Assembly (NCBI GenBank): GCA_958422185.1
Contig: CATZNW010000010.1
Span: forward strand, 1 to 64,000
Direction of reading: 5' to 3'
DNA length: 64,000 nt
DNA from: an uncultured Clostridium sp.
Lineage (GTDB): Bacteria; Bacillota; Clostridia; Oscillospirales; Acutalibacteraceae
The notes beneath the pieces were generated by a model. The model did no database searches, had not been told where the DNA came from, and saw nothing but the letters and a program-made list of their open reading frames with translations. Made by a program: the position numbers and the translations under genes. How positions within the stretch are numbered: position 1 is the stretch's first letter; every line of letters begins with the position of its first letter. Positions 45,570 to 54,091 of the stretch are shown here, one piece after another.

Positions 45570-46340
45570 ATGAAAAAATGTGCAGTGATAAACGATATTT
45601 CAGGCTTCGGCAAGTGCTCGCTGGTTGTTCAGCTGCCGATACTCAGTGTTCTCGGGATCGAGGCGCATCCCGCTACCACCGCAGTACTTTCCAATCAAAC
45701 CGCGTACGGAAGCTATTACAGCCGTGATATGACCGATTTTTTGGGCCCGTGCTTTGAGCAGTGGAATAAACTCGGCGCGGAGTTTGACGGAGTTTTAACA
45801 GGTTATTTTGCTTCTGCAAATGAGGTCAGGACGGTTCTTGATCATTTCGGTAATACAAAAGCGCTTTTTGTAGTTGATCCGGTAATGGGCGATAACGGCG
45901 AGCTTTACAGCGGATTTACCGGCAGCCTGTGTGATGAAATAAAAGAGCTTGCCTGCCGCGCTGATATAATAACCCCTAATATTACTGAACTGTTGCAGAT
46001 TACCGGTGAAAATAACATAAAAAACGCTGCGGATGCCATGCTTAGAAACGGTAACAAAGCGGTGGTTTTAACCGGCGTTGAGGAAAACAGTATGATAGGC
46101 AGCACCGTTTTTACGCCGAGCGGCAGCAGAACATTTCTTTCACCGAAACGAGGAGGGTATTTTTCCGGCACGGGCGATATTTTTTCGGCGGTTCTGACGG
46201 GAATGATGCTGAAAGGAGCGTCTGTGTTTGACGCGGCACGCTTTGCGGGTGATTTTATTTCAAAAGTAATTTCGGAAACAGATGTAAAAAACGCGCAGGA
46301 CGGCGTTGATTTTGAAAAAAGGATTGGTGATCTGATATGA
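45570..46340 (+). CDS. pdxK: Pyridoxamine/pyridoxal kinase
   Basis: A 256-residue ribokinase-fold kinase that phosphorylates B6 vitamers. NDISGFGKCSLVVQLPILS is the pyridoxal-kinase N-terminus, FVVDPVMGDNGELYSG holds the metal/phosphate site, and TGDIFSAVLTGMML is the catalytic GTGD-type motif near the C-terminus. Length and order match the PdxK/PdxY group rather than ThiD. The stop overlaps the next gene (ATGA), which encodes an ECF S component, giving a B6 salvage operon under PdxR. Confidence 0.92.
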   Translation: MKKCAVINDISGFGKCSLVVQLPILSVLGIEAHPATTAVLSNQTAYGSYYSRDMTDFLGPCFEQWNKLGAEFDGVLTGYFASANEVRTVLDHFGNTKALFVVDPVMGDNGELYSGFTGSLCDEIKELACRADIITPNITELLQITGENNIKNAADAMLRNGNKAVVLTGVEENSMIGSTVFTPSGSRTFLSPKRGGYFSGTGDIFSAVLTGMMLKGASVFDAARFAGDFISKVISETDVKNAQDGVDFEKRIGDLI

Positions 46341-46867
46341 ACAAAACTATGAGTGTAAATAAAACAACAAAAAATATCTGCTTTTCAGCCATGTTTGCTG
46401 CCATGGTCTTCGGCCTAACGATGCTTCATGTGCCGATAGGTGCAGGGGGATACATACATGTGGGCGATGCTGTGATTTATGTAACTGCGCTTTTAATGGG
46501 CGGCCCGTGGGCTTTCATTTCCGCTGCCATCGGAGCGGCGTGTGCCGATCTGGTTTCCGGCTTTGCCGTTTATGTGATCCCGTCCGCTATAATCAAAATG
46601 ATGATCGCGCTGCCGTTTGTTCTTGTTTCAAAAAAAGAAACAAAATTGCTGAGTCTGCGCACCGCTCTTTTTACGGTCGTTTCCGGAATCATAACAATTC
46701 TGGGATATTTCATTACGGATCTTATCGTGTACAGGGAGGGCGCAATTGCGGATCTTCCGGCAAATGTGATACAGGCAGTTGGCAGTGCAGTCGTATTTAT
46801 TGTTCTTGCATTTGCGCTTGACCGCGCCGGAATAAAATTACGTTTTAAAAAGGAGATGGAAAAATAA
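46337..46867 (+). CDS. ECF transporter S component, probably for vitamin B6
   Basis: A 176-residue membrane protein with about six helices of the ECF substrate-specific family (MLHVPIGAGGYIHVGDAVIY, then LMGGPWAFISAAIGAACADL). The family captures vitamins and works with a shared energising module (EcfA/EcfA'/EcfT) encoded elsewhere. Overlap with pyridoxamine kinase and PdxR suggests pyridoxine or pyridoxamine uptake (a PdxU-type role). The stop overlaps the next start. Confidence 0.85.
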   Translation: MNKTMSVNKTTKNICFSAMFAAMVFGLTMLHVPIGAGGYIHVGDAVIYVTALLMGGPWAFISAAIGAACADLVSGFAVYVIPSAIIKMMIALPFVLVSKKETKLLSLRTALFTVVSGIITILGYFITDLIVYREGAIADLPANVIQAVGSAVVFIVLAFALDRAGIKLRFKKEMEK

Positions 46868-47478
46868 TGGCTGATATCATTTATACCTGGGACGGCAATA
46901 CTTACTTCAACATTACAAATAAATGCCCTTGTAACTGCGCTTTTTGTATTCGCAGAAAAGCGGATGCCGTCGGAGATGCAAAACGCCTGTGGCATGATAC
47001 AGAGCCGGCTTTTGAAGATATTAAGGCCGCTGTTGACGCCTATGATTTTACCGGCGTGACGGAAGCTGTTTTTTGCGGCTACGGTGAGCCTAGCAACGCT
47101 TATGATAATCTGATCAAAACGGCAAAATATATGAAAAAGCTTTATCCGGATATAAAGCTGCGTATAAATACAAACGGGCTTTCGGATCTGATCAACGGCA
47201 GATCCACAGCTGAGGAGATTTGCTCCGTCATAGATATCGTTTCTGTGTCACTGAATGATCCGACTTCTGAAAAATACGATAAGATAACAAAGAATATTTA
47301 TCCCGGCAAAGCGTTTCCGGCAATGCTTGAGTTTACAAAAGAGTGCGTTGCTTTCGGCGCGGAGGTCTGGATGACAGTCGTTGATGTTATCCCGCCGGAA
47401 GATATTGAAAAATCCCGTAAGATCTGTAAAGAATGCGGAGCGCACTTCCGCCTTCGTTCTTATGATCGGGGTAGATGA
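46867..47478 (+). CDS. Radical SAM protein, TatD-associated type
   Basis: A 203-residue short radical SAM protein. The Fe4S4 motif CPCNCAFCIRR has Cys in CxxxCxxC spacing, followed by FCGYGEPSNAYDNL and the strand LRINTNGLSDLI. It resembles the short radical SAM family named for its link to TatD nucleases. Here it is the last gene of the B6 salvage operon and no tatD is near. Its reaction is unknown. A bidirectional terminator follows. Confidence 0.8.
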   Translation: MADIIYTWDGNTYFNITNKCPCNCAFCIRRKADAVGDAKRLWHDTEPAFEDIKAAVDAYDFTGVTEAVFCGYGEPSNAYDNLIKTAKYMKKLYPDIKLRINTNGLSDLINGRSTAEEICSVIDIVSVSLNDPTSEKYDKITKNIYPGKAFPAMLEFTKECVAFGAEVWMTVVDVIPPEDIEKSRKICKECGAHFRLRSYDRGR

Positions 47479-47489
47479 GCAGAATATAG

Positions 47490-47526
47490 AAAAAACCGCT
47501 TTGCTTTTTATGCAAAGCGGTTTTTT
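47490..47526. terminator. Bidirectional terminator
   Basis: AAAAAACCGCTTTGC pairs with GCAAAGCGGTTTTTT, fifteen pairs, between convergent genes. Confidence 0.93.
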
Positions 47527-47538
47527 CTCTGTCATTAT

Positions 47539-49023
47539 TTATGTTGCAGCCCCTGCAAGTTCGCGCTCGTTTTCCGTTTCGCGGACGGGTAGCCTGCCCG
47601 GCTCGTTTTCCTCATAGCATCTGCTGATCGCCTGAGTCACCCCCACAAGCATCATAAGCAGTATAATCTGTTTTGGCGAATTGAAAATGTAATCCGTCAG
47701 TCCGAACCCGAGGAACATAATAAGGCTTGTAAATATATAGAAGATAAGACTGTATCTTTTTCCGCTCGGAGCCTTGGTTTTGAAAAGCGTAACCGCAGTC
47801 ATGATGATGACCGCGAATATAACGGCAATGCCGATGATTCCGAGCTCAGCCCAGATCTCCAGCACAAAATTGTGGGCATGCGGTTTGTCAAGTCCGTAGT
47901 TTTCCAGCAGAAATTTGCCGGTGCTTTCACATCCGAACCCCAATCCTATAAGAAAAACGCGTATGTTTTCCGTTATGTAATCTATTGCGCTCTCCCATAT
48001 TACAAAATGATTGGCAGAGGATTGCTTTGCAGCCTGAGCCGCTGCGGCTGCAACCTCGTGCGCAGGGGCCGGGGGAACGTCTCCGGCAGGCGTGGTGTGC
48101 ACCGGAATGGCAATAAGTCCGTATCTCGCCAAAAGGGAAGGCACTATTATAAGCAGAGTTGGTATCAGTATGTTAAACAGTGCTTTGCCATGGCGCTTGA
48201 TAAGGACGATAAACATAAATACCCAGCCGGCAAGCGCAATCACGCATCCTGCTCTGGTCATCGTTGAACTTAATCCGGCGCTTATAAATATATTTATAAA
48301 GAAGTACAGTGCTTTCTGCTTTTTGGTCTTGGCGTTTAAAAATAAATAAACCGAAAGGGGATAAACGAATATAAGATATGTTGCAAGCAGGTTCGGGTTT
48401 GAAAAGAAGCCGCTGGCCCTGTCTTCAAAAGTATTCGTTCTGATTTCAAACGGCAGCCATGTGTAAACGATTTTGTCAAGCCCTTTATATATCGGGGTGG
48501 GCAGCACAAAATCGGAACTGATATAGCCGGTACTGTAAAGCGTGTAGGTGCAGATCTGAACTGCGCCTACTACTCCGTTTACTGCTCCGCTGAAAACAGC
48601 GGTCTTAAGTACTTCGTCGATCTTCCATCTTGTATCGGCAAGATTGTAGATCATAACAAGTATCAGAAATACGGCCCACCAAAGCCCCGCCGTTCCCAGC
48701 GTATCAAGTTTTGTATCGCTCCAAAGCACGCTTATAAGCGCCAGGCTCATAAATGCCATCAGAACTTTTCCTATTGTGCCGACTTTGGCTTTGCGTCCCT
48801 CGCGCGACCACTGCAGCTTAAATATAATAAACGCCGCAAACAGTAAAAACGGGCTGACGTATTCCGGCAGTATGGGGAAAAGGAATACCGTGGCAAGCAG
48901 CCAACGCCATGCGGGGCTTTCCTGCCGATGGTTCATCTCTTGCATATAAAGCATCATTCTCCGATAATATTCACGGCGCAAATAGACCGTGTTATTGTAT
49001 AAAGAATTAGAACAATAAAGCAC
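47539..49023 (-). CDS. O-antigen ligase/Wzy-like polymerase
   Basis: A 494-residue membrane protein with about eleven helices of the O-antigen ligase/Wzy superfamily. The large extracytoplasmic loop (about residues 300-370) carries an unusual Ala/Pro/His-rich stretch (PAGDVPPAPAHEVAAAAAQA), followed by the signature helix region HAHNFVLEIWAELGIIGIAV. It likely polymerises or transfers surface glycans. No other polysaccharide gene is adjacent. The minus-strand start at 49023 has no strong ribosome binding site in view; the ATG at 48957 (MMLYMQE region) is a possible alternative. Confidence 0.85.
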   Translation of the reverse strand: MLYCSNSLYNNTVYLRREYYRRMMLYMQEMNHRQESPAWRWLLATVFLFPILPEYVSPFLLFAAFIIFKLQWSREGRKAKVGTIGKVLMAFMSLALISVLWSDTKLDTLGTAGLWWAVFLILVMIYNLADTRWKIDEVLKTAVFSGAVNGVVGAVQICTYTLYSTGYISSDFVLPTPIYKGLDKIVYTWLPFEIRTNTFEDRASGFFSNPNLLATYLIFVYPLSVYLFLNAKTKKQKALYFFINIFISAGLSSTMTRAGCVIALAGWVFMFIVLIKRHGKALFNILIPTLLIIVPSLLARYGLIAIPVHTTPAGDVPPAPAHEVAAAAAQAAKQSSANHFVIWESAIDYITENIRVFLIGLGFGCESTGKFLLENYGLDKPHAHNFVLEIWAELGIIGIAVIFAVIIMTAVTLFKTKAPSGKRYSLIFYIFTSLIMFLGFGLTDYIFNSPKQIILLMMLVGVTQAISRCYEENEPGRLPVRETENERELAGAAT

Positions 49024-49136
49024 TGACCTGCTGTGAGCAAGTCAGGCCCTTATCACATAATACTACATTTTATCTATGTTTTCAACAAAAATATTTTCCT
49101 GTTAAAAATATTAATATTTAGGCAACGTATTTAATA

Positions 49137-49165
49137 TTGAAATAAAGCACGGCTTAGTGTATAAT
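49137..49165 (+). promoter_or_regulatory. Promoter of the first parvulin gene
   Basis: TTGAAA at 49137-49142 and TATAAT at 49160-49165, 17-base spacer, 33 bases before the ATG. Confidence 0.78.
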
Positions 49166-49197
49166 GAATTGTATTGAATTTTGTAGGGAGAGTCCTT

Positions 49198-51099
49198 ATG
49201 AGCGAAAAAGATTTAGATAAAATTGAAAAAAACGGTATTGATAATACGGAACCGGAGGATCAGCAGCCGGAAAACTCCGGCATGCAGGCGGAGAACGAAG
49301 CTGCCGCAGATGAACACCCCGGAAATCAGACGGAAGAAGATCCTAAAAGCGGTCGCGTTTCATATGAGGAAAACGATAACTGGCAGTTTGACGCAAGCGC
49401 ACCTGCTGCCGAAAACAGCGTGCTTGACGGCGTTGACGGAGTGGAGTTTGAATTTGAAAAGCCCGCTCAAAATGCTGAACAGCTTCCCGAAAAGGAAGTG
49501 GTAACCGAGGTAGGATCACAGAATATCGTTATAAAAAAAGAACGTATTTCAGTGATCCTCTCATCGCTTCTTGCCTTGGTAATCGTTACTATACTTGTTA
49601 TATTGGGAATACGTTATTACACGCAGCCAAACAGCAATGAAAAAATGAATCCCGGAAACATTGCCATGACGGTGGGGGACATAGATGTTTCTGTCGGCTT
49701 GTATAATTATTACTATGACAGTGTTGTATATGAATATACTTCTTATGCAAATTACGGCTATTATGACCTCGATTCTTCGGCGGATTTTTCCAATCAGTAC
49801 ACCACAGATGAGGACGGAAATGAGATATCCTGGCTCGATATGTTCGAGAAGACCACTACCGAGCGTATCAAAACGAACGTGATGTATTATGAAAAGGGTC
49901 TTGATGCGGGAATTACGCTCACAGACGCTCAGAAAGAGGAGATCGAATCACAGCTTGATATGATCCGGGAGAGCGCTTCGGATTCGGGTATGGGCGTAAA
50001 CGAATATTCGGCGGAGACGTTCGGCGCGCACTGCGGGCTTGAAACGCTGCGAAAGTATATGGAGCAGTATTATATTGCCGGTACTTACTATAATCAGTAC
50101 TGTATTACGGACAGACCGTCTGAAGAGGAGACCGATGCCTATTTTGAAGAGCATCAGAACGATTATAAATCCTGTTCATATGCTTTGCTGGAAATGGAAT
50201 ATGATACAACAGATGATTCAACAAAGCAGCAGAGCATTGACACCGCAGAGCAGTATATGGCGCAGATAACCGATACGGATTCCATGCGCGCTCTTATTCC
50301 TACGGCATGTGCAGATCTTATTGACCGCTTTATTTCCGCCGGATATTTTGAAACGGAGGAAGAGGCGATAACCGCTCTCGGAGAATCCATTGAATCCACT
50401 CAGGCACGGGTGGATATTGAAAATTCATTCGGCGAGGAGATTTCGGACTGGCTTTTTGATGAATCCACTGCGGTGGGAAGCACGAATTATTATGCAAATG
50501 AAAACGTTGGCGTGATCTATGTCCTGCTTAAAACCGGTCAGCCGTTCCTTGAGGAGGATAACGAGGTCTATTCCGTCCGCCATATTCTGGTGATGCCCGG
50601 ATCCAATGATGAATCTGAAACAGACAGCTCGGCTCAGCAGGATTACACGCAAGAGGAATGGAATGCGGCTTATGCTGAAGCGGAGGAGATCGTTGCAGAG
50701 TATAATTCCGGCGATAAGAGCGAACTGTCTTTTGCGCTGCTTGCAGAGGAGTACAGCGATGACACAGCTACCACTTCATCCGGACAGGGCGGCCTTTACG
50801 GCGGTGCTTATGAAGGTATCACACCCGGCAGCTCGGCCGAAAATTTTGAAAACTGGGCGCTTGATGCATCTCGCCAATACGGTGATGTGGATATTGTGCA
50901 GACGGAATTCGGCTATCACATTATGTTTTTCATATCCAAAGGTCCGGAATATATGTATGACGCCCAAAAAGATTGCTTTAATGAAAGAGCGCTTGCACAG
51001 ATCGATTCAACGCAGCTCAAAAAGGGTCTGGGAATGAAAAATGTTAACTATGCTGATCCCGGCAGCGATTATGTTGCTAAGCAGGATACGCAGCAGTGA
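49198..51099 (+). CDS. Membrane-anchored PpiC/PrsA-type foldase, acidic tail
   Basis: A 633-residue protein with a parvulin-type peptidyl-prolyl isomerase domain (VRHILVMPGS; FGYHIMFFIS) near the C-terminus, after a SurA/trigger-like helical region. One membrane helix lies at about residues 116-138 (VILSSLLALVIVTILVILGI) and the preceding cytoplasmic tail of about 115 residues is strongly acidic. There is no lipobox, unlike PrsA, so it is held by an uncleaved helix. The ATG at 49198 is preferred over 49174 because of TAGGGAGA. A paralogue follows 80 bases downstream. Confidence 0.85.
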   Translation: MSEKDLDKIEKNGIDNTEPEDQQPENSGMQAENEAAADEHPGNQTEEDPKSGRVSYEENDNWQFDASAPAAENSVLDGVDGVEFEFEKPAQNAEQLPEKEVVTEVGSQNIVIKKERISVILSSLLALVIVTILVILGIRYYTQPNSNEKMNPGNIAMTVGDIDVSVGLYNYYYDSVVYEYTSYANYGYYDLDSSADFSNQYTTDEDGNEISWLDMFEKTTTERIKTNVMYYEKGLDAGITLTDAQKEEIESQLDMIRESASDSGMGVNEYSAETFGAHCGLETLRKYMEQYYIAGTYYNQYCITDRPSEEETDAYFEEHQNDYKSCSYALLEMEYDTTDDSTKQQSIDTAEQYMAQITDTDSMRALIPTACADLIDRFISAGYFETEEEAITALGESIESTQARVDIENSFGEEISDWLFDESTAVGSTNYYANENVGVIYVLLKTGQPFLEEDNEVYSVRHILVMPGSNDESETDSSAQQDYTQEEWNAAYAEAEEIVAEYNSGDKSELSFALLAEEYSDDTATTSSGQGGLYGGAYEGITPGSSAENFENWALDASRQYGDVDIVQTEFGYHIMFFISKGPEYMYDAQKDCFNERALAQIDSTQLKKGLGMKNVNYADPGSDYVAKQDTQQ

Positions 51100-51110
51100 T
51101 AAAATTTTTC

Positions 51111-51139
51111 TTGTAATATTAAGTAATTTAGTGTAAAAT
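51111..51139 (+). promoter_or_regulatory. Candidate promoter of the second parvulin gene
   Basis: TTGTAA at 51111-51116 and TAAAAT at 51134-51139, 17-base spacer. Confidence 0.55.
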
Positions 51140-51179
51140 GATATATAAATAAATTCGTTTTTAGGTAAGGATGAAGAAA

Positions 51180-53039
51180 ATGGCTAAAAAAGATTTGAAT
51201 GAGGATATTCTGAGCGGAGGTTCAATATCCGATTCGGAAAAAAAGGATAAAAGCGAAAAAAAAGCGTCCCGTCTTGAAAAAAAGGCAAAAAAGGCCGCAG
51301 AAAAAAGAGCTTCCCTTGAAAAAGATATAAAGGATCTCAGGGAAAAGCGCGATTCCGAAACGGATGAAAAAGCAAAGGCAGCGCTCAACAAAAAAATAGA
51401 TGCCGCTAAAGATAAACTTGACTCCCTAAACGGCAAAAAAAGCGGCATAGCTTCCAATAAACTAAGGGTCATCAAAAGTGTTGTAGCGGCAGTCGTTGTA
51501 ATCGCATTGCTTGTCGCGTACGTTGCAACAGGTACGGTGCGCAAGGGCTTCATACATTCCACCCTGCAGTGGACTACGGGCATTACCGCAGCCACCATAG
51601 AAGATGAAAACGGAGATAAGATCAAAATTCCCGTTTCAACTTTCAATTATTATTTTGCAAATACTTATAACAGCCTTATGTCAACGCAGGATACTTATGA
51701 GCAATACGGTCTCAGCCTTGAGGACAATAATCTGGACGTTGATTTTGAAATCCCGCTTTCAAAGCAGACCACCACAAATGAAGACGGTGAGGTAGTAACT
51801 TGGCTTGAATATCTTTATGAGCAGGTACTTTCTAGCATAAAGACTACTTATATGTATTATAACGAGGCTGTTAAGGCCAACGGCGGAGAGGAGCCGGAGA
51901 TCACAGAGGATCAGCAGACCGAGCTCAACGACACGCTCAGTCAATATAAGGATACGGCTGAAAGTTACGGATATACGCTTTCGGCATATCTTGTTCAGGC
52001 AATGGGTAAAGGTGTAACGGAAAGTGTTTTCCGCCGTGAATCAACCATTTCCTACATTGCCCAGAATTATCAGTCTGAAATGACGGATACTGCAACCGAA
52101 GAAGAATATACAGATGCGGATCTTGAAGCATACCGTGATTCTCACATAGATGATTTTGAAGCTGTAAGCATCCGGATCTTTGAGGCCGGAAGCGAAGACG
52201 ACGCTATTGCATTCAGAGACGCGCTCAGCAGCGACGGCTCCAATTTTGCCGATCTTTGCGTGCAGTACAGTGACGATTCCGTTTATAACAATTCATATTA
52301 TGCTCAGAATGAGTCTTCCACCAAGCTTTACGCTACAAGATCCATTCTTCAGAACGCCGGTTATGCTATCGCAACTGCGGATCACAGCCATGAGGACGGC
52401 GAGGAGCACAGCGATGATGAGGTGCTGGAATATCCCGGACTTGACTGGCTCTTCAGCGAGGATCGTCAGGCAGGCGATATTTACCAGTATTCAACAACAG
52501 TCGTTTATGTTCTTGAGCCTGCTCAGATCCCTGAGGCTTCAAGCGTAAACGTTCGCCATATTTTGATTGCGCCCGAAACGGATGATGATTCAACGGATAT
52601 GACGTCTGCTACCCAGGAGCAGTGGGCAGCGGCACTTGAAACGGCTGAAGGCATCGTTGACGAGTTCAACGCAGGTGACAGAAGTGAGGACAGCTTTGCT
52701 TCCCTTGCAACCGAAAACACTACAGATACCGCATCCGCTTCAAGCGGCGGGCTTTATGAAAACGTTGTTCCCGGTCAGATGGTAGACGCATTTGAATCCT
52801 GGGCGCTTGATCCTGCCCGCCGTACGGGAGACGTGGGTATCGTTCAGACTCAGTACGGCTATCATATCATGTATTTTTCAGGCAATACAGATACTCCGAT
52901 TTGGAAAGTAAACGCGCAGTCCGCGGTCACAACGGAGGATGCGAATACTGCGGCAGAGGAACTTGATAATGCTTATACTGCCAAAATGAACTGGTTCGGA
53001 AAATTCTATATTGAAAAAGATACGGATATAGATATGTAA
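51180..53039 (+). CDS. Membrane-anchored PpiC/PrsA-type foldase, basic tail
   Basis: A 619-residue paralogue of the upstream protein with the same plan: tail, one helix at about residues 97-118 (VVAAVVVIALLVAYVATGTV), helical chaperone region and one parvulin domain (VRHILIAPET; YGYHIMYFSG). The cytoplasmic tail is Lys-rich and predicted coiled coil (KKASRLEKKAKKAAEKRASL), the opposite charge of its neighbour. A His/Glu/Asp-rich loop (DHSHEDGEEHSDDE) may bind metal. ATG 51180 is preferred over 51171 because AAGG lies nine bases before it. Confidence 0.85.
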   Translation: MAKKDLNEDILSGGSISDSEKKDKSEKKASRLEKKAKKAAEKRASLEKDIKDLREKRDSETDEKAKAALNKKIDAAKDKLDSLNGKKSGIASNKLRVIKSVVAAVVVIALLVAYVATGTVRKGFIHSTLQWTTGITAATIEDENGDKIKIPVSTFNYYFANTYNSLMSTQDTYEQYGLSLEDNNLDVDFEIPLSKQTTTNEDGEVVTWLEYLYEQVLSSIKTTYMYYNEAVKANGGEEPEITEDQQTELNDTLSQYKDTAESYGYTLSAYLVQAMGKGVTESVFRRESTISYIAQNYQSEMTDTATEEEYTDADLEAYRDSHIDDFEAVSIRIFEAGSEDDAIAFRDALSSDGSNFADLCVQYSDDSVYNNSYYAQNESSTKLYATRSILQNAGYAIATADHSHEDGEEHSDDEVLEYPGLDWLFSEDRQAGDIYQYSTTVVYVLEPAQIPEASSVNVRHILIAPETDDDSTDMTSATQEQWAAALETAEGIVDEFNAGDRSEDSFASLATENTTDTASASSGGLYENVVPGQMVDAFESWALDPARRTGDVGIVQTQYGYHIMYFSGNTDTPIWKVNAQSAVTTEDANTAAEELDNAYTAKMNWFGKFYIEKDTDIDM

Positions 53040-53048
53040 TCATGAAAT

Positions 53049-53076
53049 AAGGGGACTGCTTTGCGGTCCCCTTTAC
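53049..53076 (+). terminator. Hairpin after the parvulin pair
   Basis: AAGGGGAC/GTCCCCTT, eight pairs with a nine-base loop, but only a short T run. Confidence 0.6.
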
Positions 53077-53115
53077 CGGTTGATGCTGTTATATGTTTGA
53101 AAAGGAGGGAGCCGT

Positions 53116-53340
53116 ATGGGCGAAAAGGATATAGAAGTCTTGAAGGAGCAGATATCGCGTCTTATGGCGGCTCTTGAAGACGTTAATTTTGAATGCCAGC
53201 GTCTTGAAATCATCAATTCAAACCTTGATTTTCAGCTTAAAGAGGCAAACAGGGAACTGAACCAGAATATTGCTGTATTGCAGGCTCTGGAGGAGGAAAA
53301 CGAAACTCTGAAACGCCGCCTTAAAGAAAAAGGGGAATAA
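53116..53340 (+). CDS. Small coiled-coil protein
   Basis: A 74-residue, almost entirely helical protein with heptads (VLKEQISRLMAALEDVNFEC; LEEENETLKRRLKEKGE). AAAGGAGGGA precedes the ATG. It stands six bases upstream of the fumarase beta subunit and is probably cotranscribed. No family recognised; the length and content recall small division- or scaffold-type coiled coils but no function can be given. Confidence 0.65.
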   Translation: MGEKDIEVLKEQISRLMAALEDVNFECQRLEIINSNLDFQLKEANRELNQNIAVLQALEEENETLKRRLKEKGE

Positions 53341-53346
53341 ACCGCT

Positions 53347-53874
53347 ATGGAATATACATTGAACGCATCACAGCTGCGCGAATACGCGCCTGTATTAAAA
53401 GCAGGGGACCGGGTCGTTCTTTCCGGCACGGTTTATACTGCAAGGGATGCCGCCCATAAAAGGATCGCTGCAGCACTGAAAGCAGGAGAGAAACTTCCTT
53501 TTGATCTCAAAGACGCGGTTATCTATTATGCCGGACCTACCCCCGCGCCGCAGGGACTTGCCGTCGGTGCGTGCGGGCCAACCACTTCCGGAAGAATGGA
53601 CGTTTTTGCTCCTCTATTGCTGGATAACGGTCTTGCCGCCATGATAGGCAAGGGCGAGCGACACGCAGAAGTCTGTGATTCGATCATAAAGAATAAAGCG
53701 GTTTACCTGTGTGCTATAGGCGGTGCGGGCGCTCTTGCTTCAAAGTGTATAAAAGAGTGTGAAGTCATAGCTTACGATGATCTCGGCTGTGAATCCGTTA
53801 AAAAGATGAGGTTTGAAGATTTTCCGCTTACCGTTGCTGTTGACTGCAGCGGTGGAAATGTTTTTTCACGCTGA
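53347..53874 (+). CDS. fumB: Class I fumarate hydratase, beta subunit
   Basis: A 175-residue beta (C-terminal) subunit of a class I fumarase or tartrate-dehydratase type enzyme. Marks are VVLSGTVYTARDAAHKRI, YYAGPTPAPQGLAVGACGPT, TSGRMD and the C-terminal GGAGALASKCIKE. The alpha subunit maps at 9676-10521, more than 40 kb away, although the two are usually adjacent. The partner upstream is a coiled-coil protein rather than an alpha subunit. Confidence 0.9.
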   Translation: MEYTLNASQLREYAPVLKAGDRVVLSGTVYTARDAAHKRIAAALKAGEKLPFDLKDAVIYYAGPTPAPQGLAVGACGPTTSGRMDVFAPLLLDNGLAAMIGKGERHAEVCDSIIKNKAVYLCAIGGAGALASKCIKECEVIAYDDLGCESVKKMRFEDFPLTVAVDCSGGNVFSR

Positions 53875-53954
53875 TTAATACCGCTATTTTAAGCTTTTAT
53901 ATATTTTCAATAAAAAGCATCTTTTAAACGTTTTAATGTTATAGAAAATAACTA

Positions 53955-53984
53955 TTGCATTTTAGTTTGAAAGATGCTATTATA
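53955..53984 (+). promoter_or_regulatory. Candidate pflB promoter
   Basis: TTGCAT at 53955-53960 and TATTAT at 53979-53984, 18-base spacer (an overlapping TATAAT at 53981 would need 20). The leader of over 100 bases holds a small CGGC/GCCG hairpin near 54050. No clear Rex or FNR box was identified. Confidence 0.5.
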
Positions 53985-54091
53985 ATAATCCAAGTTAGCA
54001 GATTCTAACCATATATTGTTTAGCTGTTAGCTCCCAACCACTAAATATTCGGCTTAGTGCCGTAATTTGGAATGATATCAGGAGGATTGTT

